This document shows, in pieces, positions 54,681 to 64,000 of a DNA stretch of 64,000 nucleotides (its first letter is position 1; each line of letters begins with the position of its first letter). The stretch is from contig CM057482.1 of NCBI GenBank assembly GCA_030035585.1, positions 44,001,501-44,065,500 on the forward strand, written 5' to 3'. This stretch comes from Dugong dugon (Eukaryota > Chordata > Mammalia > Sirenia > Dugongidae). The position numbers were made by a program, and so were the translations under genes. The notes under the pieces are model-generated. The model saw nothing but the letters and a program-made list of their open reading frames with translations, searched no databases and was not told the origin of the DNA.

Positions 54681-55292
54681 TGTTGTTTTTGTTATTACTT
54701 ATTTATTTTTCCCTATAATCCCTTAACAATAGCAAAAAAGTACTTACAGTGAATAAATCAGCATGGTTTATACATGAGTGTGACAATTTTCTCCCATCAT
54801 TGGAAAATTTCATGATTGGTTTCAAAAGAGATCATTCCAGTTGGCACATGCACTTAATTTGTTAGAAAAGGACACTAGATGATCAGCCATGAAATCTTAG
54901 ATCTTACATCTGGAGAGGTAATAACATCCCTAGCTGAAAGCTGATGGGAAATTTAAAATGAATGAGTAAGCCCAAACATCACACACACACACACACGTAT
55001 CTATGAAATATTTTTGCCAAATAATTGAACCTGAAACTGATCAGCCTGTGGATCCAACCACTTTTTACAGTAAATACAGGCATGAGATAAACATATTAAA
55101 AGATGTCACACACATGCATAGTAAAATTCAGAATAGTGGGAGACTCTATAGGAAAAAACAAAACAATGCAGGTTTATTCAACAAGTAAAATACAAGGAAA
55201 AAAATACATGGAGAAAAATCCACATATTAAAATAGACTGTAAAGTTGTATACCCTTTTCAGGGATACTGTCTGAACAAACCAATTATCCAGC
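54681..55292. other. unique sequence with a short (CA)n
   Basis: A (CA)9 run lies at 54981-54998. Nothing else is recognised. Confidence 0.4.
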
Positions 55293-55486
55293 TTTGTTGT
55301 TGTTGTTAAGTACCATTGAGTCAGTTCCAACTCATCGCAGCCCTATATAACAGAACAAAACTCTGCCGAGTCCTGTGCCATCCTCACAATAGTAGGTACG
55401 TTTAAGCCCAGTGTTGCAGCCACTGTGTCAGTCCATCTCATTAAGGGTCTTCCTTTTTTTTGCTCACCCTCTACTTTATCAAGCAT
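55293..55486 (-). mobile_element. 5'-truncated RTE, last ~190 bases
   Basis: Minus strand. Tail 'gttaagtaccattgagtcag', then 'ccatcctcacaatagtaggt', 'gttgcagccactgtgtcagt' and 'ctactttatcaagcatc'. Confidence 0.85.
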
Positions 55487-55929
55487 CTAGCTTTAGAAGG
55501 ATCTAATAACTCATTGCTAACTAATTCCTGAATGTTATGTACCCTTACTTTTTTCACGCCATTAGTTTTACAATTCTCTTTGATAAAAACTAGATTGAAC
55601 TCATAATTGTATGTCTGTGATTGGGCATGTGATAATGTGAGCTACTGAAGATTGCTGAAGCCAGGGTTTATACATCAACATCACAGAAGGACCGTGACTT
55701 CTAGGAATCTCAGAATTAGATATATTACATAGTCACAATGATCACACTAGCAACTTTCATGTTTAGTATGTCTCGTTTCTTTCATTTTCCATGATTTAAA
55801 ATCTTTTCTGTTTGAATCATATAACCATATGTATCTCCTGTCTTCTAAACTACCTCAAAATCCCTGTGGAAGTAGATATTACTAGTAATAAATAAATAAT
55901 GGTAATTATGCTGCAGCTTTTACCCTTGA
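55487..55929. other. unique sequence, nothing recognised
   Basis: AT-rich without recognised repeats. Confidence 0.4.
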
Positions 55930-56000
55930 ATAGCTGTGCAACCTTAAACAATCACTGATCTTCTTTGGGTACCAGTTTCTAATTTTTAAAATGAAGAATT
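55930..56000 (+). mobile_element. MIR fragment
   Basis: Words 'agctgtgcaaccttaaacaa', 'ttgggtaccagtttctaattt' follow the MIR core. Confidence 0.5.
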
Positions 56001-56464
56001 TATATTCATGCTCGTTGACTAAAACGATGTCTATATTCAGCCGTGCTCCTCTTTCTCACCCATGGCAGACATTGTTAATCAATTACTTCATTCTTTCCCG
56101 CTGACTTTAAATGCAATCTAATAACATATAATTTAGCACTATAGGCAGTCACCCCTAATTTGGAGATGAAATGTATGCTCTGGGTTGAAGGAGCAGCTTT
56201 CATCTGGAGCATTTCCATAATGCTGGAAATGGTTGAGAAAAGGGCTTGGAGCATCATTCACTGGTGTTTAAATCTTCTGTACAGAAGTGGCACGCCCTAC
56301 TTCAGATCACATTTCATTGACCATAGTAAGTTCCATGACCTAATTTCTCACCAAGTGACTGGAAGGAGGGAGGACAAGATACATAAGCTATGACATTATG
56401 TCTATAAAGGGTTTCATATTCCACAGAAAATTTTTGTCTATATTTTTTATTTAACTGTCTGAAT
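56001..56464. other. unique sequence, possible conserved element
   Basis: No repeat recognised. An 8-base perfect inverted word, catttcca...tggaaatg with a 6-base spacer, lies near 56210-56231. No exon features are evident. Confidence 0.35.
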
Positions 56465-56540
56465 TCTACTTAAAAAGATATTATAATTCCCATTTTTCAG
56501 AAGGGAAACTGAGACTTGGAGATCTAGCTCATTATCACAG
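56465..56540 (+). mobile_element. MIR fragment
   Basis: Words 'attcccatttttcagaaggg', 'aaactgagacttggagatct' follow the MIR 3' half. Confidence 0.55.
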
Positions 56541-57354
56541 ATTACCATGTTTAGTAGAGACTCAATATAACAAGAGAAACCCTCAATTAGATGGATTTAC
56601 ACAATATACACACAAAGTAGTAGAACTGGGACCAGAACTAATAAGTTCCATTTATCTCAAGCTGAAGTTCCTGCTTCTAACAATGTCTCCAATTCACTGC
56701 TTTGAAGGAGAATAGGGCAGCTATGAAATTCATAAATTTGTGTAATACGTTAACAGGTATACTAGAATAGGGAAATTTCAACTAGTAATATTTATTTAGC
56801 TCTAAATGGAACAGAATTATTTTAAAGCAATCATTGTTTTTAATGATTGTGTACTTGACAGGCAACTATAGATGTAACCACACAGAAGACACAAATATAA
56901 AAGAAACTAGGAAAGATACACAAATATTATGAATACACAACAGAATAGTTCGGTTAAAATAAATCTATATTAGCTAAGAGAAGTTATAGGTTAATCTTCA
57001 GTAACAAACAACCTCAACATGTCAATGCCTTACCACAACAATGACTTATTTCTCATTCACAGTGCACTGCAGGCTTAGGAAACCCAAGTCCTAGTCTTAG
57101 TTTTATCATTAAACAGTTTGAGAAATCCATCTATCCTTAAAACGTTCGTAGGACAAGATTTGTTCTGAGGATAAAATTACATTAGGTTTTCAAGTGCTGT
57201 GAAACAACAAAGGAACTCTACAAGACGCACAGGGGCTATTTTTAAATGGCCAGGATAAAGATTAGGAGGCCTAGAGCAACAGAGGCCTATGAAGCCACAG
57301 ATAAATGCAGGACCAATATGGAAAGTGCTTGTACAGCTTCTTTTCCATATCACA
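56541..57354. other. unique sequence, nothing recognised
   Basis: AT-rich without recognised repeats or coding motifs. Confidence 0.4.
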
Positions 57355-57470
57355 CAATGAATGTATTCATTGAGCATTTATTGTGTGCAAGATACCACAG
57401 GGAAGATAAAAAAGCTTAAGTATAATTCTTGTTCTCAGTGAGATGGTAACCGGGTCACAGGACAGATGTC
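57355..57470 (+). mobile_element. old L2/MIR-related fragment
   Basis: Words 'tattcattgagcatttattg', 'tgtgcaagataccacaggga' resemble the common 'tattgagcacctactatgtgccaggca' type of old mammalian repeat. Confidence 0.45.
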
Positions 57471-57768
57471 AAGCATAAAGTCTATCATGTTCACTATTTT
57501 CCAACAGTTTTGAGGCATTACCTTAGTTGGTTTGATCCGCTGAAGGACAGAACAAACCAGGTCACATACACTGAGGCAGCAATATTTGAGTAGCACCCTT
57601 AAAATCCAAGGGGTCTTACTTCACTCTGGGATGTACAAGAGATACCCTTTCATAGATTTTGAAATGTAGTGTGAGACTTGGAGATAAAAAAGTCCAGTCC
57701 TAAGGAAGAAGTCTGCCCATTCAGAATCCATGAAAGTAGCAATTTGCAACTTTTGATTTCACAAGTCT
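57471..57768. other. unique sequence, nothing recognised
   Basis: No repeat or gene recognised. Confidence 0.4.
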
Positions 57769-57781
57769 AGATGAGGGGTAA

Positions 57782-58401
57782 TAAGCAAGATCATGATCAA
57801 TGTAGAAAATATTGAAGTTGTCAAGGATTTCATTTTACTTGGATGTGCAATCAATGTCCATGGAAGCAACAGCCAAGAAATAAAACTATGTATTGCATTG
57901 GGCAGATGTGCTGCAAAAGACCTCTTTAAAGTGTTAAAGAGCAAGGATATCACTTTGAGGACTAAGGTGCCCCTGACCCAAGTCATGGTATTTTCAATCA
58001 CCTCATATGCATGCGAAAGATGGACAATGAATATGGAAGATCGAAGAAGAATTGATGCATTTGAATTATGGTGTTGGCGAAGAATATTAAATACACCATG
58101 GACTGCCAAAAGAATGAACAAATGTGTTTTGGAAGAAGTATAGCCAAAATGCTTCTTAGAATGGAGGATGACGAGACTTTGTCTCACATACTTCGGACGT
58201 GTTATCATGAGGGACCAGTCCCTGCAGAAGGACGTTGTGCTTGGAAATCAGCGAGATGGACTGACACAGTGGCTGCAACAATGGGCTCAAACATAGCAAC
58301 GATTGTGAGGATGGCACAGGACCAGGCAATGTTTCATTCTGTTGGACATCAGGTCACTATGAGTTAGAACTGACTTGACGGCACCTAACAAGAACAACAA
58401 C
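57782..58401 (+). mobile_element. young 5'-truncated RTE with 13-bp target-site duplication
   Basis: Starts 'taagcaagatcatgatcaat', within the RTE region after the YADD box, and ends 'cttgacggcacctaacaaga' plus CAA repeats. Flanks: agatgaggggtaa at 57769-57781 and again at 58402-58414, perfect over 13 bases. A 116-codon frame (57793-58143) is open through the C-terminal domain, with DFILLGCAINVHGS and RIDAFELWCWRRILNTPW. The clean duplication and open frame indicate a recent insertion. No EN or RT core is included. Confidence 0.93.
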
Positions 58402-58414
58402 AGATGAGGGGTAA

Positions 58415-59819
58415 GAGCTTGAGGGTGGAGACGGAATTACTACACTCACCATTTCAAAGAAGCTGAAAATCTCAGTCATAAATAATGCTCATTAAATGAA
58501 TTAATTCTTTCAGCAAAGATCTTTTCCCGCACTATGGTATGCCAGACTTTATGCCAAGAGCTAGATCCAGGAGGTTGAACTCCTGCACTGTATCTGTTCT
58601 CTGAGTGGCTCATGACTGTAGGGTGGCTCTGCATGCATGAGATGCCAGCTCTCCTATAGTGAGTGCTGATAGACTTGTACTTGCTTTACTTTAGCTACCT
58701 TTGGACTAGTTTGTGTTCAACGGCACTGGGAAAACTGAAGAAGCATTGCATACTCAGTGGTTCTCGAAACAGCAAGATTCTCAACTCTTGGATGCCTCTT
58801 GTCCTGTAAGTCTCATCTTATTCATGCAGATTTTAACTATTTTCAGGTAAAGAGACCCTGAGCTATCAGCTACATGGAGATTTAACAGAGAAGATGACAC
58901 CCCTCTCAGTACACTATTAGATTAACAACATTAACAGAGATTCTGTACAACAGCCCAAGCAGTAGGATGAGTATATTAAAGTAACCAGTCCTGCTCTGGC
59001 ACACACACCAAACCCCCTTAGCAACAGAGATGACAGCTTGGTAACAGCAGCTGCTGCTTAATTGAAAACATTAGAAAAATATTACATTATATCTGTTTTC
59101 CTTTTTTTATGTTTATTTTCAACATAAGTGAGAAAATAACCCAGGAAAAATATAAAGGAAACATGAAACAGAGGTTCAAGACCAACAATGGTAATGGATG
59201 AACTGTCGTTGGAAATTTAATTTTCTTAGGACTCCTTTCCTTTTTCATGTGAATGCCCAGTCTTTTTGTATTCCAAGGGCCAGAAATTCCTCCCATGATG
59301 TTGAACTTTGTCCCTAGTTAACCCTTTAAATTTGAAAAACTTGCAGGAGAAATAGCATCTGTGTGTCTTTGTGTACCTCTGTGTTTTTGTGTTGGGGGAG
59401 TGGTATTCCCATTTTTAAGTTCCTCCACTTATGCAGAGATATATTTGGGGCTCATAATCTGAATCACACTAAGGTGCAGCTAGGCCTGTATGTTTTTGAA
59501 TAATTATGTGAGTCCAGCCATAGTGGAGTGACCCATTCACATTAAAGCTAACATCAAAGTATGGGGCATAATTAGAAGAGGATGAGTAAGAAACGAGAAG
59601 TATATCTAAATTAAACAATGAATGAGTGTGGAGGTATTTAAGTCTCAAAATATGAAGCAAAAAGCAACCTTCGAGTTCATCTGCTCATCCCATTCACTTA
59701 GTTCAGACATTCGACACTTTACATTGGTGACTCTGAGAGACAGATAAAGGCAGGAGATGGGATTTATTCTTGGGCAAGGATCTTTTTTTTTCCTTAAAAA
59801 TTATACCAGAGGTAAAAGA
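58415..59819. other. mostly unique sequence
   Basis: A weak old-repeat word (ctatggtatgccagacttta near 58533) is present. The rest is unassigned and shows no coding motif. Confidence 0.35.
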
Positions 59820-59992
59820 AAAAACCCAGTGCTGTCAAGTTGATTCCAACTCATAGCAACCCCATAGGGGTTCCAAGCTGTAAATCTCTACAGAAGCAGA
59901 CTGCCAAGTCTTTCTTCCGCCAGCCACTGGTTGTTTCAAACCTCCAACCTATCAGTTAGCAGTCATCGCTTTAACCACTGGGCCATCAGAGA
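59820..59992 (-). mobile_element. AfroSINE, long type
   Basis: Tail 'gctgtcaagttgattccaac', extra block 'gcagactgccaagtctttct', head 'ctttaaccactgggccatca'. Flanking words cagaggtaa and cagagataa may be the decayed target-site duplication. Confidence 0.88.
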
Positions 59993-60122
59993 TAATAGTC
60001 CTAATGAATTCCATGGACCCTAAACGATACTTGGCACGTAGTAAATAGAAAATGTCTTTGCTATCACTCCATTTTATCTTTCAGTAGCAAATCAACTTCT
60101 CTTCCAATTCATTGCCATGTTT

Positions 60123-60629
60123 ATTTGTAGAGTGTCTACTACGTGAAAGACTTTTTATTATGTGACACAGGAAATGCAGGAATAAGACAGTTGTTGACCT
60201 CAAGAAGCTTATAAGATAGTATTTTTTCTCTTTCTTAGGATGTAATTATTCTTGAAAAACCCTTGAATCCACCTGGCCTTTGGAAACCAAGCTGTCCCAT
60301 ATGCAAATGAGATTTCCAAATGCAGGCAATGCATTGAAGAGTCTCATTGCAAAATAAGCACCAAATGTTCTGCTTCACAGCAGTGAACTCACAAAGGAAA
60401 CTTGTTGTAAACTCGTTGGTCCATAGCTTCTATGCTGCAATTACAGCTACTGTTTTTTTTTTTTTTTTTTTTTGCAATTGAATTCAAGGTTTTTTCAAGA
60501 ATAATTATATCCTAAGAAAGAAAAAATGCTCGTCTATAAGCTTCTTGAAGTCAAGAACTGTGTCTGGCTTATTCTTATGTTTCCTGTGCCACATAATGAA
60601 AAGCCTTTTATGTACTAGACACTACAAAT
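60123..60629. repeat. large inverted repeat: 146- and 148-bp arms, 213-bp spacer
   Basis: The left arm 60123-60268 and right arm 60482-60629 are reverse complements over their whole length with scattered mismatches. Examples: left 'caagaagcttataagatagt' pairs with right 'cgtctataagcttcttgaag'; left 'cttaggatgtaattattctt' pairs with right 'aagaataattatatcctaag'. The spacer holds an octamer atgcaaat (60301-60308) and a T22 run (60452-60473). No transposon family is recognised across the whole structure. Confidence 0.85.
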
Positions 60630-60635
60630 GTGACA

Positions 60636-62040
60636 ATGAATCGGAAATGTAATTGATATGCTACTGAAAAATAAAATAGAAAGATAACTAAGACATTTTC
60701 TAATTAATTAGGAATTAACTCCAATGCATTCTTTGATGCATTTATTTCTTTATTCAATTAATACATAATGAGCACCTACTCTGGGTCAACTGAAGTGCCA
60801 GGCATTAGACTGAGGTTGTCTTCCCAATTCTTGCATTACTCTCTTCAGTGAATGAGGGGAGTAAAACATTCTTCCACATCAGTGATGTGGTTGCTCACCT
60901 TACTTGTCAACTAACTTGTTAGTTATTATGTTAAAGGTTTTAGGTAAACTTGATTAATGCTTGAAAAGAACTTTTGAAGGAAAGATGCATAGGCAATATA
61001 TTTGAGAGTTGTTCTCTCTCTTTTCAATTTAACACTTGCCTTTACCACCCACCCCACCTCGGGTCTTTGGGGAGAGTGGAGACAAAAAAGTTTTTCTCAA
61101 TGTTGACTAGCAACTCAGAAAAAATTATCATAGTAGTCCCTCCCTTTTCAATCACCCTTGAACTAACATCTCGGTGAACGAGACAAGACAGTGGATGTGC
61201 AATAACTTACCAAAGAGGCTATAGCCCTTCCTCCAATCATTAATTAACTTCTTACGTATCTTCATGAAGTAATTTCTGAATAAGAAAAATAACTTCTATT
61301 TGGATTTGAAAGAGATGTTTTACTCCTCATTTGACTTTTGAAACAAAAAGCCCAAATTTTAACAATTGATTAAATGACTTCAAAAAAATGAACAATAAGT
61401 TTACAAAACCTATATTTAAAACCCACTAATGAAAGGAATTATAAGCGTGTATTAGGTTGCTGATAACTCAAGGGTGTACTCATGAGTATCTAATACTTAC
61501 CTCATTGTTGGTGGACATTAGTTGTTGAGCTGGCATGTGCCCTGTTTCTGATACAAAGATAATTCTTAAGAAGTAAACCTCAGAATTAAATTGAATGGGA
61601 TAAAGAAAAAGGAATCTTTTTAATGGGTTTATTATTAATTTATTGTAGAGGAAGAAGTTTGCCCTTTTCTTATTAGTGTTCCAAGTCAGACAAATAAAGA
61701 TAGAGTTCTAAAGTATCCAAACTTCTATAGGAAATCCAAATCAATACTCTAAAAAAAAAAAAAAAAAAAAAAGGATCAACTAAATCCTTGGAAAATGCTG
61801 AAAAATATATTAAAGTAAGTTGAGTAAAGAATTAATTTAAAGTAAGTTGAATACAATACTAATGAAAATTGTAAGTATAATTTCTTTTAGACTTGCAATC
61901 TTAGAGTTGGAAGGATCTTAGAAAATATCTAAGTCTTTCTCCATGTCACAATCTCTTGTCTGATATACTTGATTGGTTATCATATAACTTGTGATCATAC
62001 ATGTCCAGGAATAAGAAATAACTATCAATAGATCAGCTCT
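60636..62040. other. mostly unique sequence with A-run and old repeat words
   Basis: An old L2/MIR-like word (aatgagcacctactctgggt) lies near 60768. An A-run of 22 lies at about 61751-61772. The stretch 'gagttggaaggatcttagaaaatatctaag' near 61904 matches a common ancient mammalian repeat. No gene is recognised. Confidence 0.4.
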
Positions 62041-62238
62041 AACCCACCCACTACCCCTGAGTCGATTCTGACTCATAGCGACCCCAAAGGACAGAGTAGA
62101 ACTGCCCCATAGTGTTTCCAAGGCTGTAAATCTTTGTGGGAGCAGACTGCCACATCTGTCTCCATGGAGTGGCTGGTGGGTCCCAACCACTGACCTTTTG
62201 GTTAGCAGCTGAGAGCTTTAACCACTGTGCCACTGGGG
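62041..62238 (-). mobile_element. AfroSINE, long type
   Basis: Tail 'ctgagtcgattctgactcat', extra block 'gcagactgccacatctgtct', head 'accactgtgccactggggcg'. Little decay. Confidence 0.92.
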
Positions 62239-62967
62239 CGACACATTGTAAATACGGTTTAAACAGATTATGTTCATGCCTTTCCTCCTCAGGGATTTAA
62301 CAAGAGCTCGTGTATTAGACCCATCCAAAGACTCAAGATCAAAATCTTGCAGAGTCAGAATTAATCAGGCTTTAGAAAGCCTCTACATGGAGAGTTTTGC
62401 AGAACAAAATCTTTATGTGAACTTTACAATTGCTGAAACTCTGGGATTTTTGTACAGTGCTGAATTAGTACAAAAGTAATTTCTAATTATTTGGAAAAAA
62501 TTAAAGAAGAATAATATAGAGACATGTGAAAAACATAGGTGTACTGATCTGGCTCCTTCTTCTACTCCTACCAGTCCTGCACATATTTGCCTTTGGAGGC
62601 AGGTCAGGTAAAGTCTCTGAAGTAGAGTTTAAACATCTGCAGAATTAGAACTGTAACACTTACGTTCTACACACAGTGATTGTGAACAATATACGAGATA
62701 GAATTTGTGAAAGTGCTTAGAATTGTTCAGTGATTTGGTGCATGTTAGAAACTCCAACACTTCCAGTTGAATATAACTGAATGGTTGGGTTCTCATTTTT
62801 GCTATAACTGGCATGGGTTGAATTAACAGAATGAAATCTAACTGTCCATATGGAAACTTTTACTGAATATGACAAAACTTCTCTATAAACAGTAATATAT
62901 GTGAAAGGTAATTAAATGTATGAACTTTTCTTCCCCAGTGACTTTGATAATTTTTATGCGTGTATAA
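62239..62967. other. unique sequence, nothing recognised
   Basis: No repeat or coding motif recognised. The frame 62270-62479 has no known domain. Confidence 0.4.
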
Positions 62968-63130
62968 TGGAGTCTTGGTGGCACAGTGGTAATAGCCCGG
63001 CTGTTAACCAAAAGGTTGGCAGTTCAGATCCACCATGCTGCCCCTTAGAAACCCTATGGGGCAATTCTGCTCTGTCCTGTAGCTCACTATGAGTTGGAAT
63101 TGACTTGACAGCAATGGGTTTCTTTGGGTA
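62968..63130 (+). mobile_element. AfroSINE, short type
   Basis: Starts ggagtcttggtggcacagtg, B-box region 'ttggcagttcagatccacca', tail 'ctatgagttggaattgactt' and 'gacagcaatgggtttctttg'. Confidence 0.93.
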
Positions 63131-63261
63131 TTATGGTTAAGTTATATTAGTGAGTTGGAATGAAAGACTCCTCAAGTTACTGTCAATAGCTCAGTTTTAT
63201 TCCATCATTGTCTAATATGTGGCCCAAAAGCATAATATAATGTAATGTAGGTAATACACAA
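63131..63261. other. unique sequence between SINE and RTE
   Basis: Short stretch without recognised repeats. Confidence 0.4.
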
Positions 63262-64000
63262 CCTTTCTTGTGAAAGCGAAGAAGACTTGAAGCACTTACT
63301 GATGAAGATCAAAGACTTCGGTATGGTTTTACACTTCCACATAAAGGAAACAAAAATCCTCACAACTGGACCAATAAGCAACATCATGAGAAATAGAGAA
63401 AATACTGAAGTTGTCTAGGATTTCCTTTTACTTGGATCCACAATCAATGCCCATGGAAGCAACAGTCAAGAAATCAAACAATGTCTTGCATTGGGCAAAT
63501 ATGCTGCAAAAGACCTCTTTAAAGTACTGAAAAGCAAAAATGTCACTTTGAAGACTAAGGTGTGCCTGACCCAAGCCATGGTGTTTTCAATCACCTCATA
63601 TGCATTCAAAATTTGGACAATTAATAAAGAAGATTGAAGAAGAATTGATGCCTTTGAATTATGGTGTTGGTGAAAAATACTGAAGATACCATGGACTGCC
63701 AGAAGAATGAAAAAGTCTGTCTTGGAAGAAGCAGAGCCAGAGTGCTCCTTGGAAGCAAGGATGGTGAGACTTCATCTCATGTACTTTGGACGTGTTATCA
63801 GAAGGGACCAGTCCCTGGAGAAGGACATCATGCTTGGTAAGGTAGAGAGTCAGCAAAAAAGAGGAAGACCTTTGACCAGATGGATTGACACAGTGGCTGC
63901 AACAATGTGCTCAAACATAGCAACGATTGTGAGGATGGTTCAGGACCAAACAGTGTTTCGTTTTGTTGTACCTGGGGTCGCTATGAGACCGAACTGACTC
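63262..64000 (+). mobile_element. 5'-truncated RTE, cut by window end
   Basis: Begins 'ttcttgtgaaagcgaagaag', just after where the YADD box would be, and reaches 'gtcgctatgagaccgaactg' at the window end, so only the last bases of the tail are outside. A frame of 96 codons (63707-63997) covers the C-terminal end (KRGRPLTRWIDTVAATM). Stops before that (for example in 'gttgtctaggatttc', 'gattgaagaaga') show it is dead. Confidence 0.9.

Overview
The window is non-coding mammalian DNA dominated by retrotransposons. No host gene, exon, functional tRNA or rRNA could be recognised. The lineage is Afrotheria, most likely an elephant or a close relative. The evidence is many copies of the Afrotheria-specific tRNA-derived AfroSINE, with tails reading like ctatgagtcggaatcgact, together with long RTE (BovB-like) LINEs whose 3' ends match that SINE tail. 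A large lineage-specific L1, lineage-specific MaLR-type solo LTRs and the usual placental background (MIR, L2, MER5-like, MLT1-like) are also present.

Layout. 1-4.3 kb: a unique stretch, then a MIR split by a 5'-truncated L1, then a SINE with a tRNA-Gly-like head. 4.3-14 kb: AT microsatellites, MIR/L2, a short internally deleted RTE, several AfroSINEs, an old HAL1/L1 ORF1-like region, and a palindromic mariner-like element carrying a solo LTR. 14.08-17.27 kb: a full-length but dead RTE, inserted in an L2 with an 11-bp target-site duplication. 19-31.2 kb: a four-level nest. An ancient repeat holds an AfroSINE, which holds a MaLR LTR, which holds a 9.0-kb L1, each with its own target-site duplication. 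The L1 runs on the minus strand. It has a 2.6-kb 5'UTR made partly of about six 260-310-bp monomers, a broken ORF1, an open 129-codon frame between ORF1 and ORF2, a broken ORF2, and a 3'UTR that repeats its own terminal module.

31-45 kb: MIRs, an AfroSINE plus RTE 3' half, an old L1 with SINEs in it, MLT1-like and lineage-specific LTRs, a 187-bp TA-flanked MITE, and RTE pieces including a second internally deleted RTE. 45-53.3 kb: MLT1-like and ERVL-like LTRs, a long 5'-truncated RTE that keeps YADD, and a fourth copy of the MaLR LTR. 53.3-62 kb: mostly unique sequence. It includes an exact DR5 nuclear-receptor element (54092-54108), a young RTE insertion with a 13-bp duplication, and a 146-bp-arm inverted repeat at 60.1-60.6 kb. 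62-64 kb: AfroSINEs and an RTE cut by the window edge.

How the parts relate: the L1 is the probable driver of its own short 3' fragments. The RTE is the probable driver of AfroSINEs and of the internally deleted RTEs, because all share its 3' tail. Several SINEs also carry a segment matching the RTE 5' region. All family names come from recognising sequence patterns; no alignment program or database was run.
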